Source: Gracilariopsis chorda (Eukaryota > Rhodophyta > Florideophyceae > Gracilariales > Gracilariaceae). From it: 64,000 bases of DNA. The translations under genes and the position numbers were made by a program. The DNA lies in contig NBIV01000012.1 in assembly GCA_003194525.1 (NCBI GenBank), positions 1 through 64,000 of the forward strand, written 5' to 3'. Positions 43,426-53,792 of this stretch are shown here, piece by piece (positions within the stretch are counted from its first letter, which is position 1; each line of letters opens with the position of its first letter). The notes beneath the pieces are model-generated. The model saw only the letters and a list, made by a program, of their open reading frames with translations. It ran no database searches and was not told the origin of the DNA.

Positions 43426-45008
43426 GTTGCCGGCCGGGGGAGGAAATGTGTACAAGGTAGAGCTAATGTCGTGGGACAAACGTCGTGTCGGCGCCAGCTG
43501 TCGTAGGTATGTTGAACGCTGCCAGCGTAGGTCGTTTGACCGCGTGTGCAAATGTGAGGTGGCTGCAGTTGGGTTCAGCTCTTCTTATTAAGGTCGAGGT
43601 TTTTGCAGGTTTGTATGTCCGAAACGTGGTAACGAAGGGTATCTACAGATTGTTCTGTACCACGTTTCGTGTACCAACGGTACCGTTGGTACATGGTACC
43701 GGCGCACTACAGAAGGCGGCAAGGTCGGTACTGTTGGTAACCAGAGTTCGGTATTCCACAGTACCGGGATACGCGTACACATGTCATACACAACGTGGAC
43801 CGGTTTCCTTCAGCTCGTCGCCTCGACCAACGTGATACCAAGGGAACGGCAAGTTGTTGAAACTGGAATTTGCCATCGCTGGAAAGTAGATAACCCTTAA
43901 CCAAGGTTTGCCTTGAAGTCTATTAGAGGAATGAAGACTCCGAAACGGCGATAGTACAGTAGCGTATGTACTTTCAGTTTATGCATTCATAGCCCAACGG
44001 TTGAAAAAGACGAGCGTCCCAGGTTGGCGGAAACACCCGTTGCACGACCCGGAATGCATGCGGGGGTGCGAATAAATCGAAGCGACGCACAAAGGCGACG
44101 AGCAGTTGGGCGCACACGTTGAAGTGACAAGAAGTACGCTGGAAAGTACAAGGAATGAATGAACGAGGAGAACGAGGCGTACTGAGACGCAGTCACGAGA
44201 GGGCTTGGAGTCGCGCGACGGGGGGGGGGCACACGATTGGACTAACAGTACAGTATCGCATTGCATCGATTCGAACTTCAACTTCGAGAGAAGCGATAGC
44301 TGTGAGAAGAGATCAAAGCGCACGAGAAGCGACCAGTATGAGGCGTTGCTTTGCGCTTGCTTGCCTTCTCGAGCTTTGGTCCGGGCTGGCATTATATAAG
44401 GGGGTTCCCGTCTGATAAGCTTCGTTAAACCGAGCACTATTTTCATTCAGACTACACTGCAGTGAGCGAGCCCCCCCCCCCTCCACCCCGCCCCGCCCTG
44501 CTCGCCACCGTCACGCACTTTACAGTTTACATTCCTTCAAAGCGATCAGCAAGCGCAGTAGGGTGTGTCACGCTTGCACTGTACCGAAACGAAAGAAAGC
44601 TCACCCACGAAACATAGCTTCCGTACGTGGCCATGAAGAACATCTCGTGTGCCAATGAGTGCGCGCTTTGCCGCCACGAACCTCCGTCACTGGCCGAAGC
44701 GAAAATGTGATGAGAGATCAACCAATCAAAAAGCAGCTCGTCCGTGACAAGAGTGTCGTCACGGTTCCAGGCTTGTGGTTAGCTGCACTCGCTCTGCTGG
44801 CCCAGAACCAGCGCTTCCATTGCCCATCCTTGCGCTCATCGTCACTTGGCGTTTCGCAGCTTGCACGCCGTTGCTACCGCTACAGATACTGTACCTTCCC
44901 TGCGTGCACCCCTTGCTTTCATATGTCGCTCATGCTCATTCAGATAGCTTTCTTCCCCCCCTCTTGCTCTCCACTCCCAACACAGTGCCCTTTCACAGCC
45001 CTTTCAAC
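43426..45008. promoter_or_regulatory. Divergent intergenic region
   Basis: 1.58 kb between two outward-pointing genes. It holds the GGTACC-centred palindrome (43670-43693), poly-G/C runs (44221-44228, 44471-44480) and a TATATAAG at 44393-44400 that may be the core promoter of the plus-strand TIP30-like gene, which would then have a long leader or an intron in its 5' UTR. Confidence 0.4.
43670..43693. repeat. 24-bp perfect palindrome centred on GGTACC
   Basis: TGTACCAACGGT followed by its reverse complement. Half-site relatives occur at 34891-34904 and 12628-12637 (GTACCAACGG at the latter). Confidence 0.6.
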
Positions 45009-47189
45009 ATGTCGGAGCAAGCTCCCCCCTCTACAACTCAGCACTCAGCATCAACAACCACTCCCCCGGCCTCACCTCATCATGCACGTCAAACAAGTCT
45101 AATCGCCGTTGTCTGTGGTGCACACACGCAGCTCGGCAAGTTTGTCCTTCGCGAACTGTTACGCTCTCCGAACGTCCATGAGATTCACGCCTTCGCAGAA
45201 TTCGACCCGCGTTCTGAACTGCGTCTTTCCCCAGCGCATGCTCACAGACTTCGCCTGCATATCGATTCTTTGGATTACCTCGAGCGCAACATCGCAACAT
45301 ATGTCAAACAATGTCATCTTGCGTTTTGCACCATTGGATTGCGCTACAAACCTCCCGATATGAATCGCTACAAGTTTTACAACTACAACGTGTCACTTCC
45401 AAAGCGTTTCTTAACCATCATGTTTCGAATGAATGTCGATCGTATAGCGCTGTTCTCTACCAAAAAGGCGTCATCTCGAACCAGTTCCGTAGCCATGCAA
45501 CGAAGCACGACGTCCGCAGACAACTTTGCCAGACAGCTTCAAGTCGAGCAACGTGAATCTATGTCCGAAAACCCTGTTCCTGGCATATCCATTTTCAAGG
45601 TACCGTTGCTACTCACGGATCTCATGGACCAACAAGGAGTCAAGGGAACTGCCATATCTCCGTTCGACCAAATACGTGAGAAAGTCGTTTTCAAACTGGG
45701 TATTGGTGCCTCAAATGCCGTTCACGTACGAGATGTAGCGAAAGCAATGGTCGCCGATGCGCTTGAAAAACTCGACTTGCAGAATGAACGACCAGATCTC
45801 GCCTTCATTTTCAAGTCCAGACAAACTGCTTTTGACGAACTCTACCCCGCTGATATCATCAATCTTGCCAATGACACACGCGACGCGCAACGCTCTCACT
45901 TCATTGAGATGCGAAAAAGACGCTCTGCGCCGCCTAATATCCCAATTAATGCTCCTCGGCAATCCAATGACCAAGTATCCGAAAAGAAGTACACCCCCTC
46001 TGAACTCTCGCAATCCGCTGTCCCATCCGCTTTGCCGTCCAATGCACCCACTTCTCCATCAGCTGTTCCCTCTGCTGCGCACTCACCCTCGCCGACCCAT
46101 CAGCTTCAACAAACAGAAATTGAAGGGTTAACCGCTCCGCAAGTTGGCGCCAGTCCCCAACATGCCATCTTACACTCTCACCACAGCGTGTCACAGAGTA
46201 ATTCTCATCCCGAGCATTCCAAGCAGCATGACCATTTGACCTCTTTTACGCATTTTCCGCTTCCATCGTCTGACAAAGCACACGTGGAGGATTCCCATCA
46301 ACTCAGTCAAGCAAAAGAAGCAGCGCCTCTCACAATGCCCGGTCTCGTCTTACAATCACCAAAAAAGCCTTCTACATCTCCCACGCCCAGTTCTGCAGCT
46401 CGTCGTGCTTCACATAACAACGATTCTCCAGAGGCTTCTGAAACCCGACGACCACAACAGCCTGCCTTAACTAGCACCGTCGAAGCTTTGGGAAATCAGC
46501 TTGGTCATCGTTTGACTATTGTCCACGACAATGAACGACTGCCGGGCACATCAACTTCACCTCGTCCCACCTCTCGACGATCGAGTGCAAAGGATTTCCA
46601 TACAGGTACCGAGAATGGCTCAGCGAAAGTATCTCAAAGAAAATCAACTCCCCAACTACGCAAAAAGTATTCAACACAAAGTTCGAGAATTCCGAACAGC
46701 AAGAGCCCAAACAGCAAGAGCCCGAAAAACAAAAGCCCGAACAGCAAGTCACGTTCTTCACGTTCACCGCCTCAACATCCATTTGAAAGTGATGATGCTC
46801 AGCCTCCAGTCGGCAGATATTCCGATGCACAGTCGTTGCGTAGTAGACCTTCTAGATCGTCACAACAGCGGTATAGTGGAGGTCGATCTATGCCCACAAC
46901 GTCTTTCTACTCCTCTGGTTATCACCCAGAGGAAGGTGTTCGGAGGCGAAGCGAGGTTGACAGTATCAGACACAGTAGAAGTTTGCATCGAAAACGAAGT
47001 GTGTCAGTTCCCAGTGCTTCTGCTATAATGTCCCAGATTTCTCTTATTGCAAACAGAATCCTTGAGGCCACTGATAGACCGTCTGTCAAACGGTATCAAC
47101 AGGCTTACGATCCCAACTACTTGCCAAGAAGTGATCCGAGATTGCGACATGCTAAAGACAGACGGACCACGGACGCCACTGCCATTTGA
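45009..47189 (+). CDS. TIP30/SDR-like protein with long disordered tail
   Basis: 726 aa from the ATG at 45009 (ACATGTCGGAGC; upstream codons look non-coding). The N-terminal 280 residues form an NAD(P)-binding Rossmann domain like its paralogue at 24.5-25.6 kb: LIAVVCGAHTQLGKFVLREL, HLAFCTIGLRYKPPDMNRYK, FNYNVSLPK-type middle (YNYNVSLPKRFLTIMFRMNV), FKVPLLLTDLMD and VHVRDVAKAMVADAL. The remainder is disordered, rich in Ser/Pro/Gln, with a short tandem repeat NSKSP (about 46695-46748) and a basic end. The catalytic Tyr-x3-Lys of classical SDRs is not clearly present, so a regulatory, TIP30-like role is as likely as an enzyme. Confidence 0.75.
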   Translation: MSEQAPPSTTQHSASTTTPPASPHHARQTSLIAVVCGAHTQLGKFVLRELLRSPNVHEIHAFAEFDPRSELRLSPAHAHRLRLHIDSLDYLERNIATYVKQCHLAFCTIGLRYKPPDMNRYKFYNYNVSLPKRFLTIMFRMNVDRIALFSTKKASSRTSSVAMQRSTTSADNFARQLQVEQRESMSENPVPGISIFKVPLLLTDLMDQQGVKGTAISPFDQIREKVVFKLGIGASNAVHVRDVAKAMVADALEKLDLQNERPDLAFIFKSRQTAFDELYPADIINLANDTRDAQRSHFIEMRKRRSAPPNIPINAPRQSNDQVSEKKYTPSELSQSAVPSALPSNAPTSPSAVPSAAHSPSPTHQLQQTEIEGLTAPQVGASPQHAILHSHHSVSQSNSHPEHSKQHDHLTSFTHFPLPSSDKAHVEDSHQLSQAKEAAPLTMPGLVLQSPKKPSTSPTPSSAARRASHNNDSPEASETRRPQQPALTSTVEALGNQLGHRLTIVHDNERLPGTSTSPRPTSRRSSAKDFHTGTENGSAKVSQRKSTPQLRKKYSTQSSRIPNSKSPNSKSPKNKSPNSKSRSSRSPPQHPFESDDAQPPVGRYSDAQSLRSRPSRSSQQRYSGGRSMPTTSFYSSGYHPEEGVRRRSEVDSIRHSRSLHRKRSVSVPSASAIMSQISLIANRILEATDRPSVKRYQQAYDPNYLPRSDPRLRHAKDRRTTDATAI

Positions 47190-48126
47190 AGTGTATATTC
47201 CAACATATCTTTATTAAACTGATTAACTCTCTATCTCTGCTCTTTGAAGAGTTGGTTCGATTCCATGCTAGAGTCGAGCGATGTGTTGTACACCTTGTGC
47301 ATGATCCAGTAGAGCAGATAGTAGAATATTCCGAAGACTTCATAAACAGACCGTATTCGATTCATTTTGTGTTGATAATTGTCTGAGAGAGACGGTTCCT
47401 TTGAGGAGGAAAGAACTTAGCCTTTTGGAGTATGCGTTGAAGGAGGGCCTCTTTGGTGAACGGACTCCCTGGGATTGCTACATAATCGGTAAGGGTTATC
47501 AGAAAGAACCTTGTGTCGATATGCGGGATGGTAGACCCTTTGCCTCGTTTCGTGCCAAACTATCCAGCTACGCAAGCTCTTTAACAACTCACAGTCAGGT
47601 TTAGCTTGCTCGTATGCTTCGTTTCTCTCATTCCAGTAGAACATCTACTGCTATCCCAGGCAATTAGTGCAGAGATGCCTAAACGAATTAGGGGGGCGTG
47701 AGGTTTGGCTCGTCTGAGTCTCGAAATCTATGTGGAGTAGTTCTAGTTTGTGTGGGTTTGATACTCGGGAGACCCGCCAATCTCCCTTTGGCCTGAGGAA
47801 GTTGGGAAATCTCCCGCTAGTTTCATTCCTTCATATCGGGCCACCAAAATCAATCCACCATTGACGTCTGCCCCTGCTAATAACCGCCAGCGGTCCGAGA
47901 TGAGCTGATTTTTTTATATCTGCGTGTTGCAGCAGTCCGCTAACCCTTATCCGCACTTTCCAGCATCGGGGCATGGAGCTTGGTTTAGCATATGACGTGC
48001 TTATGTCGTACTTGTTTCCATACTGATGAAGTGCCTACGAGCATTTCGAAACGAAAACAATCCACCCTGACAACGCCCAGCATCGCTCGATCAAACCAGT
48101 AGTGCAGCTGTGAGCTGTTATCTGCA
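47190..48126. other. Intergenic region
   Basis: 937 bp. A perfect B-box-like GGTTCGATTCC at about 47252 lacks a pairing T stem, so it is not a tRNA. TAAGGGTTATC at 47491 and TAACCCTTATC at 47941 are further examples of the recurrent motif. No gene seen. Confidence 0.4.
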
Positions 48127-48939
48127 ATGTGTCCCACACGTGAAGAAGCAGAAAGGGTTTTGCGCCAAGCGAAATACAAGCTGAAACACGCGGATGACGA
48201 AGAAGAGGAAGACCCATTCCTTTCAACAGCAACTGCAGCTCGCTACCTTCGAGGGTACAAAAATGAGAACGTGGCCGCGAAGAACATGGCGTCGACCTAT
48301 CAGTATCGAAGGTTGGTACACGCCAACGATCTTGGCACGAACCAGGACACGTATAAAACTGTCTGGACAGAGTTAGCAAAACGAAACATGTTTCTTGCCG
48401 CAAAATCAGATGGCGCTACTCCACCGTCACCTGTTCTTATATTACGAAAACGAGGAGACGCGTTTGACAAAGGAGATTTTGAGGAGTATCGAAGAGCATT
48501 CTTTTTCACTCTCGACTGCACGGCGAGAATCGCAGACGCCGAATTGGCCATTCAGGATCCGATCAAGCAGCAAACCGGGCAGTGGGTTCTTGTCATGGAT
48601 ATGGCGGGATACAGTTCAAAGAACAGCCCCCCTCTAAGTGTGAGTCTTGAAACTATGCGGATCTTTCAGAATCATTTTCCAGAACGCGCGAAGCGCATTG
48701 TCATAATCGATGCCCCGAACGCTTTCGCGATTCTTTGGAGAATGTTGTCTCCCTTTATTGAAAGCGTAACGCGCGAAAAGTTCATGTTTTTGTCGAGATC
48801 CCAGGGTGACGAAGAACTGCGGCGTATCCTGGGAGAAACGATATGGGGTTGTATTGAGATGGATATGGTGAAAGGAAAAGAGATCAGTGCTCAGCTAATG
48901 ATAGATGCAGGCCTCCTTCGGTCTATGGAAGTCTTGTAG
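48127..48939 (+). CDS. CRAL-TRIO (Sec14-like) lipid-transfer protein
   Basis: 270 aa, close to the size of a minimal Sec14-family protein. The N-terminal helical CRAL-TRIO-N lobe has DDEEEEDPFLSTATAARYLRGYKNENVAAKNM with the YLRGYK motif. The lipid-binding lobe has WVLVMDMAGYSSKN (the usual DxxG), FQNHFPERAKRIVIIDAPNAF (usual YPERL...I.NAP..F) and a gate helix WRMLSPFIESVTREKFMFL. Family members exchange phosphatidylinositol, phosphatidylcholine or other lipids between membranes; the ligand cannot be told. No extra domains such as GOLD are present. Confidence 0.92.
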   Translation: MCPTREEAERVLRQAKYKLKHADDEEEEDPFLSTATAARYLRGYKNENVAAKNMASTYQYRRLVHANDLGTNQDTYKTVWTELAKRNMFLAAKSDGATPPSPVLILRKRGDAFDKGDFEEYRRAFFFTLDCTARIADAELAIQDPIKQQTGQWVLVMDMAGYSSKNSPPLSVSLETMRIFQNHFPERAKRIVIIDAPNAFAILWRMLSPFIESVTREKFMFLSRSQGDEELRRILGETIWGCIEMDMVKGKEISAQLMIDAGLLRSMEVL

Positions 48940-50003
48940 CGAGAAGGTCTTGTAATGAGAAGCACTCACTATGGTTGTATGGGTATATACTCTGAGTATT
49001 TCAACCGATGCTGTCATAAGACTCCGACGGAACCCGTATCGAATACCCCGCTGGACCTCTTGAACCAAGTGTTTTTGTCACAGTGTGCACTTTGGCGTTT
49101 GGAAAGGGACCCGAAATCGCCAATGTCTAACTGATAAACAGTACTGAGGATTAACCAGGTATCACCAAACTCGCGCAGCAAGCATGCAGAGCTGACTGCG
49201 ACGAAGGCTGTCAAGCAAAAGGTTATTGTCTGTACTGCCTGGAATTCTATCCTTGGCATAATGTTTCATGAAGTGCCGTGTGCCGTACTGAAATAGAGGT
49301 GGTTGATGGTTATCGGGGGGTATATACTACTGTATATAGACGGAGATGGCGGAGTAGGAATTTGGTTGGCAGTAATTTTGCAGCACAGGAAACGCTTCAT
49401 CCTTGCCCATCGCCCCTTTCCTGCCCCAAGTTGATCCGCGTCTTTGTCACTTGTCACGCGTGACGCCGCACTATGATAGCGCAGAGAGCGAAAGAGCAAC
49501 TCGGAATCGTAGCAAAAACTTTTTGGCGCGCAAGTTACCGATTTTGCTTCGCGCCACCGTTAAGAAGTGCGCCGCGCCCAAAGAGACGAGACGCTAGCCG
49601 TGTTATCTCCGGCGGTGCAGCAATCGTTGCGGTGAATCAACGCACATTCCCTACATTGTACCGTTCCGTCTCCTACTGCCTCGAGAGAAGAAACGCTGGT
49701 CTCGTCGCAAACATTTGGGGCATAGCAAGTCTAACTCAGTTTTCTAGTATTAAGTAGAGCGTGAATCCCGAAGTTATGCCGACGACAAGCAATGGTTATA
49801 CCAAGTACCCGGCGCTCCCTGCTATGGCAAGCGTATGCCGGCTGAGTAGCCATTTCTACGATGCTCTAGTGGTTCAAATTTCAGATGATGCAAGCAACTC
49901 TCAAGCGTGGCAACTTTTCTTCAAGATGAGCACGTCAGCTCACGAACTCAGATTGTTTTTCGCGTTGGTAGCGACAACCTCTTGTACGTAACAGTAGGTC
50001 ACA
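48940..50003. other. Intergenic region
   Basis: 1.06 kb. A minus-strand 81-codon frame at 49014-49259 starts with a signal-like stretch (ITFCLTAFVAVSSACLL) but has no other support. A GGGTATATACTACTGTATATAG AT-rich block lies at about 49318-49339. Confidence 0.35.
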
Positions 50004-51265
50004 ATGTACATAAGATACAAAAATGTGTCGGACCTGCCGGGAACAGATAGGGTTTTACCTCCTAGCAACTTGAGAAAACTGTCGCAAAGACAAGTGAGAG
50101 TGTACAAGAAATGGAGTCAGCTTCTTCTGACAGGTCAGGTATACTTTACCGGCCCTTTTGCGTGCGTAAACCGAATCACAAGGGCTTCTCCCGAGTGCCA
50201 AACAAGGGTTGAAGCCCATACACCTGTGCCATTGCACCGAAACTCCATCCCAAACAGGTGTTTAGGTTTCAAGGTCCGCTCACTAGGACTGACGAGGGTA
50301 TCGGAAGGAGAATCTACCATGTCTCGAGCAGAGGTAATGCTAATCTGGGAGAGGTGAACAACGAAGTAGTATATCTTGGGAGCGATAGATTACGCAGCAT
50401 ACATTCTGAGTCAGATAGTTCCTCAGATGATGACTACATGGGAAAAAGAAGCGACGAGGACGTAGATGAAAACTTCTGCAACTGCACAAAATTGGTACTG
50501 CGCTACAGAGAGATTGCTGCAAAGTACAATCTTGAAGCATTCGCTGATCAAGTGCTCCGTGATAGCCTTCGACACCAAATTACCAAGAACGGCAGAGAAG
50601 ATGATGAACACACAAAAGAGGTCCATGTCTGCCACAAATACTGCGTCCCGGTGTTTATGGAAGTTAGCGAGACATTCCGCTTTGAGGCCTTACTCCACTC
50701 CAAGCGTAATACTTCGCAACAAGGGAGATGGGCGTATCCAATTGAAGCTCTGCGGTTACAGGAGCTAGTAGATTTTGATACTAAAGTATCCAATGGAGAG
50801 TACGAAGTCATAACAGTCAATGTGCGCCGTTGCTTCATGATAGCTAGAAGCGAAATAAGGAAAACCCGAGAAATCTGTCGGCTGGGGAGCTGTGCGTGTG
50901 AGATAGCTCGTGAGTCGCAATTGTCCATACAAGAAGTGCACAGTCTCTTGCTCAAAGTCCCAGGTTCGTATACAAACCACATTTTTGGAGTTTGCTATGT
51001 AAACCGAGGAGGCGTATACACCGGAGATAGGACCGGGAGCGAGCTAGGATGCCTTTGTTTGCAGAACGCCCTGAGGCTTCGCGATGTCGTGGGTGTCATA
51101 TGCAACCAGTTTGGCAGACCAATACGCGAGACGCGCTCTGGGTTGTACCCTGTTATCGAGGTTCGCAACGGGTATGCTCACATTTTTTCGTGGTCAAGAG
51201 AAGACACATTCTTGCCAAGTGGAGTATATCTTGATACGAAGATAGCAGGGTTCGTAAGACCGTAA
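50004..51265 (+). CDS. Hypothetical protein (one apparent frame break)
   Basis: An ATG at 50004 opens a frame (MYIRYKNVSDLPGTDRVLPP) that runs coding-like to about 50250. The longer frame to 51265 has no ATG in its first 60 codons. One extra base in the CCCAAA run at 50249-50254 would join them as NSIPKQVFRFQGPLTRTDEG, giving about 420 aa. The middle has an acidic Ser-rich tract (SDSSSDDDYMGKRSDEDVDE) and scattered Cys pairs (FCNCTK, CRLGSCAC, CLCLQN). The C-terminal half has regular secondary structure (GSYTNHIFGVCYVNRGGVY, IFSWSREDTFLPSGVY). No family recognised. The break may be an assembly undercall. Confidence 0.5.
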
Positions 51266-51803
51266 TGAGCGACATTAAACACTAAGTGATGGACGTGTAT
51301 ATGGCGAATCATGCTGCCGAGCATTGAAGGTTTGCGAACATCAGCTGCTGAGCAGAGTGGAGATTGAATGAGACTCCGTCGGTGTCGGTGACAAGGTCAC
51401 CATCTTGAAAGCGTTAACTTTTGACATTCTTTACAATGCTTGCTGTCTTTGTGGAGAGAAAGAGACATCCGCTTGATTCGTGCGTAGCAGGCACGGAGTG
51501 CGATCAATCCCAGATCAAAAGAACTCAGAATTCCCTAGCAGATCTACTGCAAAAAGGCTGCGTGTCATACATGTAAGGGTTATCCCTGTACAGTACGAGC
51601 CTGTGTAACCCTACTTGCCGTTTGTCCCTCCATGTGATTCACAGTGACAAGCTCTCTCTGCAACATAAATTCTTCGGATTTCGTCTTTTTCGACTGGATA
51701 AGGTTCGTACGCAGGGTCAAAGTCGTGAAGGCTGCATTTACTGAAGAATCGTGTGTCTCATCACGCATTATCTGAGTTCATCAATGCAGATAAGGCGTCA
51801 ACA
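51266..51803. other. Upstream region of the transposase-derived gene
   Basis: 538 bp; TAAGGGTTATCC at 51574-51585 also occurs in the same orientation as CAAGGGTTATCC at 54398-54409, about 600 bp after the gene. They are direct, not inverted, so they are not TIRs. Confidence 0.4.
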
Positions 51804-53792
51804 ATGGAACCTCCGTCGAAGCGTCCACGTCAGACGCGGAAACGTCTCACATTCGCCGAGAAGATTGAAGTGCTTCGCCGCCTGCATAATGGCGAAAAGC
51901 AAGTAGAGCTAGCCAAGGAACTTGGCTGCTCAAAACGTGCACTCTCTAGACTTAAGCAAGACCGGCACTACTTCGAACAGCTGGAACTTAAACCAGCCGA
52001 TTCAAACCGCAAGAGTCGCCGTGCTGTTCGTCACGTGAACTTGGAGAATAAACTTGTCGACTTTTTCGCTCTTGCCAAGCGTAATGGCTTTCCAGTTTCT
52101 AGCAACGCCGTCTGTCGGGGGGCCGTGCGCCTTCGAGAGCTTATGGTTGAAGACCCATCTGTATCAGATGCGGAGAAGTGCTCGATAAAATCGTTCCAAG
52201 CTTCTTTGAATTGGTCCAAGGCGTTCATAAAACGGACGGATCTTCGTTCAAGTGATGTGAAGTACTTGAGCGTGCCGCGTGAGGGCCAGTTAAATGCAGT
52301 GCGAGAGCTAAAAGTGCATCTCAGCGATTATGAGCTTGATTGCATTATTGCCGTTGACAGAGTGAACTTCTTTTACGAGCTGTTGCCGAACGACATGAAT
52401 GTCCCCGCTGCTTCGGATCCTGGCGCTTCTAACGCAAACCCGAATATTACCAAGCGCGTGACAATGCTTCTGGCTGCTAACACTACTGGGACTCTGAAGG
52501 TACCAGTAACGGTCGTCTGCAACGAAAAAGCACCTCAATGCTTCCAGGAACGTTCAAGTCCGCTACCGTACCTATGGCATCAATGTGGATGGGTTAGCCA
52601 AACCCATTTCAGAGCGTGGTTCTACAGCATTTTTCTCCCTGTGGTGAGAAAGTACACCACAAAGCGCGTTGCACTCATTCTCGACAAAGAATGGCATAGC
52701 CCAGACATTGCTGATAATCGTGGCCAGGTCACAATCATAGCAGTTTCGACTTCATTGACAAATGCGGCTCAGAAGGCAATGAGCGGTTCTGTCATGTCCA
52801 TGTTGCGAAGAAATTATCGGTATGCCTTGGCAGAGCGTATCATGCAGAACGCATGGCCAGCTCAAACGCCGCACACACTTTTTGCTCGTCATTCAGAAGT
52901 GGAAGGCTTACTACGCGGAGAAGCACCTAACTTGTACGATGCGACAAATCTTGTTCATTCTTCCTGGGATGATATCCCTGCCCAGTTTATCGCTCGATGC
53001 TGGCTGGAAACTGCCATACTACCTGAGCAGCATGCGGCACAACTTTTCAGCATGCATGGTCGCCATGAGAAATGTACGCCCGATCAGATGTTTTTTTCTT
53101 GCTATCCCGAAACGCGACGGGACAGCTTGCGTGTGGTGCAAAGTTTTGTTAGAGATGGCCCCCCTGAAAAGGAAAGCATTCATGAGAGTATTGCAAAGAG
53201 AATCAGCGGGGTAGGGCAAAAGACTCTCGACAGATGGCTTGATGCGGAGGAAATACCCTTAGCTCAGCGATGGATGGAGGCTGAGCTCGAGGACATCGTT
53301 TCTAGATTTGGACCAGTCGCTCCGGCAAGTGATGGAAGCATCCCTCTGACTGATGTATCGAAGTTCTGTGCAGTACGCGAGGTTCACCTACCAAGTGTCG
53401 GGTGTATGATGGACTTGCTCGCTCCGATCCAAAGTATAGTGGACGAATGCGAAAGCGGACGGGCGACTACTCTTTTGTACGAACTGAAGCAGGAACTTGC
53501 GCGTGTTCGGGCGTCGCAAGAACAGCAACGAGAGCAAGTCGTGAAGGCACTAGCTCCCGCTCAAGTAACCGCTTCTGATCAAGCAGAAAAGATACAAGTG
53601 ATCGTAGCTCCAGCTAGCACGACTCGTGTTGAAGTACATTCTGAAGGAACTTGTGGCCTCCCAGGAGAAGGCATGACGACAGCAGATAACCCTCCAGTTG
53701 CTTCGACAGGCCCAAATCTGACTAGCAGACTCTCAGAGCAGCCACCAATCAGCACAGTTGCCATGCACTCTCATTCCAACGCAAGTCCATGA
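51804..53792 (+). CDS. Pogo/CENP-B-type transposase-derived protein, active site degraded
   Basis: 662 aa from the ATG at 51804. The N-terminus is a CENP-B/Psq helix-turn-helix (RLTFAEKIEVLRRLHNGEK...KELGCSKRALSRL), then a second DNA-binding helical block around SIKSFQASLNWSKAFIKR. A DDE_1 transposase fold follows: IIAVDRVNFFYELLPND, ITKRVTMLLAANTTGTLKVP, VALILDKEWHSPD, and the late LVHSSWDDIPAQFIARCW. The first Asp is present without its usual Glu-Thr neighbours, the second keeps Asp but the following Asn is Lys, and the third site (LQPMDQG in active members) reads TNAAQKAMSG. The long frame stayed open while the triad was lost, which suggests a domesticated DNA-binding protein like CENP-B. 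The tail (from about 53440) is helical then disordered. No flanking TIRs found. Confidence 0.8.
   Translation: MEPPSKRPRQTRKRLTFAEKIEVLRRLHNGEKQVELAKELGCSKRALSRLKQDRHYFEQLELKPADSNRKSRRAVRHVNLENKLVDFFALAKRNGFPVSSNAVCRGAVRLRELMVEDPSVSDAEKCSIKSFQASLNWSKAFIKRTDLRSSDVKYLSVPREGQLNAVRELKVHLSDYELDCIIAVDRVNFFYELLPNDMNVPAASDPGASNANPNITKRVTMLLAANTTGTLKVPVTVVCNEKAPQCFQERSSPLPYLWHQCGWVSQTHFRAWFYSIFLPVVRKYTTKRVALILDKEWHSPDIADNRGQVTIIAVSTSLTNAAQKAMSGSVMSMLRRNYRYALAERIMQNAWPAQTPHTLFARHSEVEGLLRGEAPNLYDATNLVHSSWDDIPAQFIARCWLETAILPEQHAAQLFSMHGRHEKCTPDQMFFSCYPETRRDSLRVVQSFVRDGPPEKESIHESIAKRISGVGQKTLDRWLDAEEIPLAQRWMEAELEDIVSRFGPVAPASDGSIPLTDVSKFCAVREVHLPSVGCMMDLLAPIQSIVDECESGRATTLLYELKQELARVRASQEQQREQVVKALAPAQVTASDQAEKIQVIVAPASTTRVEVHSEGTCGLPGEGMTTADNPPVASTGPNLTSRLSEQPPISTVAMHSHSNASP

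Noticed and set aside
47236-47275. tRNA suggested by GGTTCGATTCC
   Set aside because: The flanking bases do not form a T stem or acceptor stem and no A box precedes it.
49014-49259. Small secreted protein with a signal-like N-terminus (minus strand)
   Set aside because: Only 81 codons, no promoter or homology signal, and the rest of the sequence looks random.
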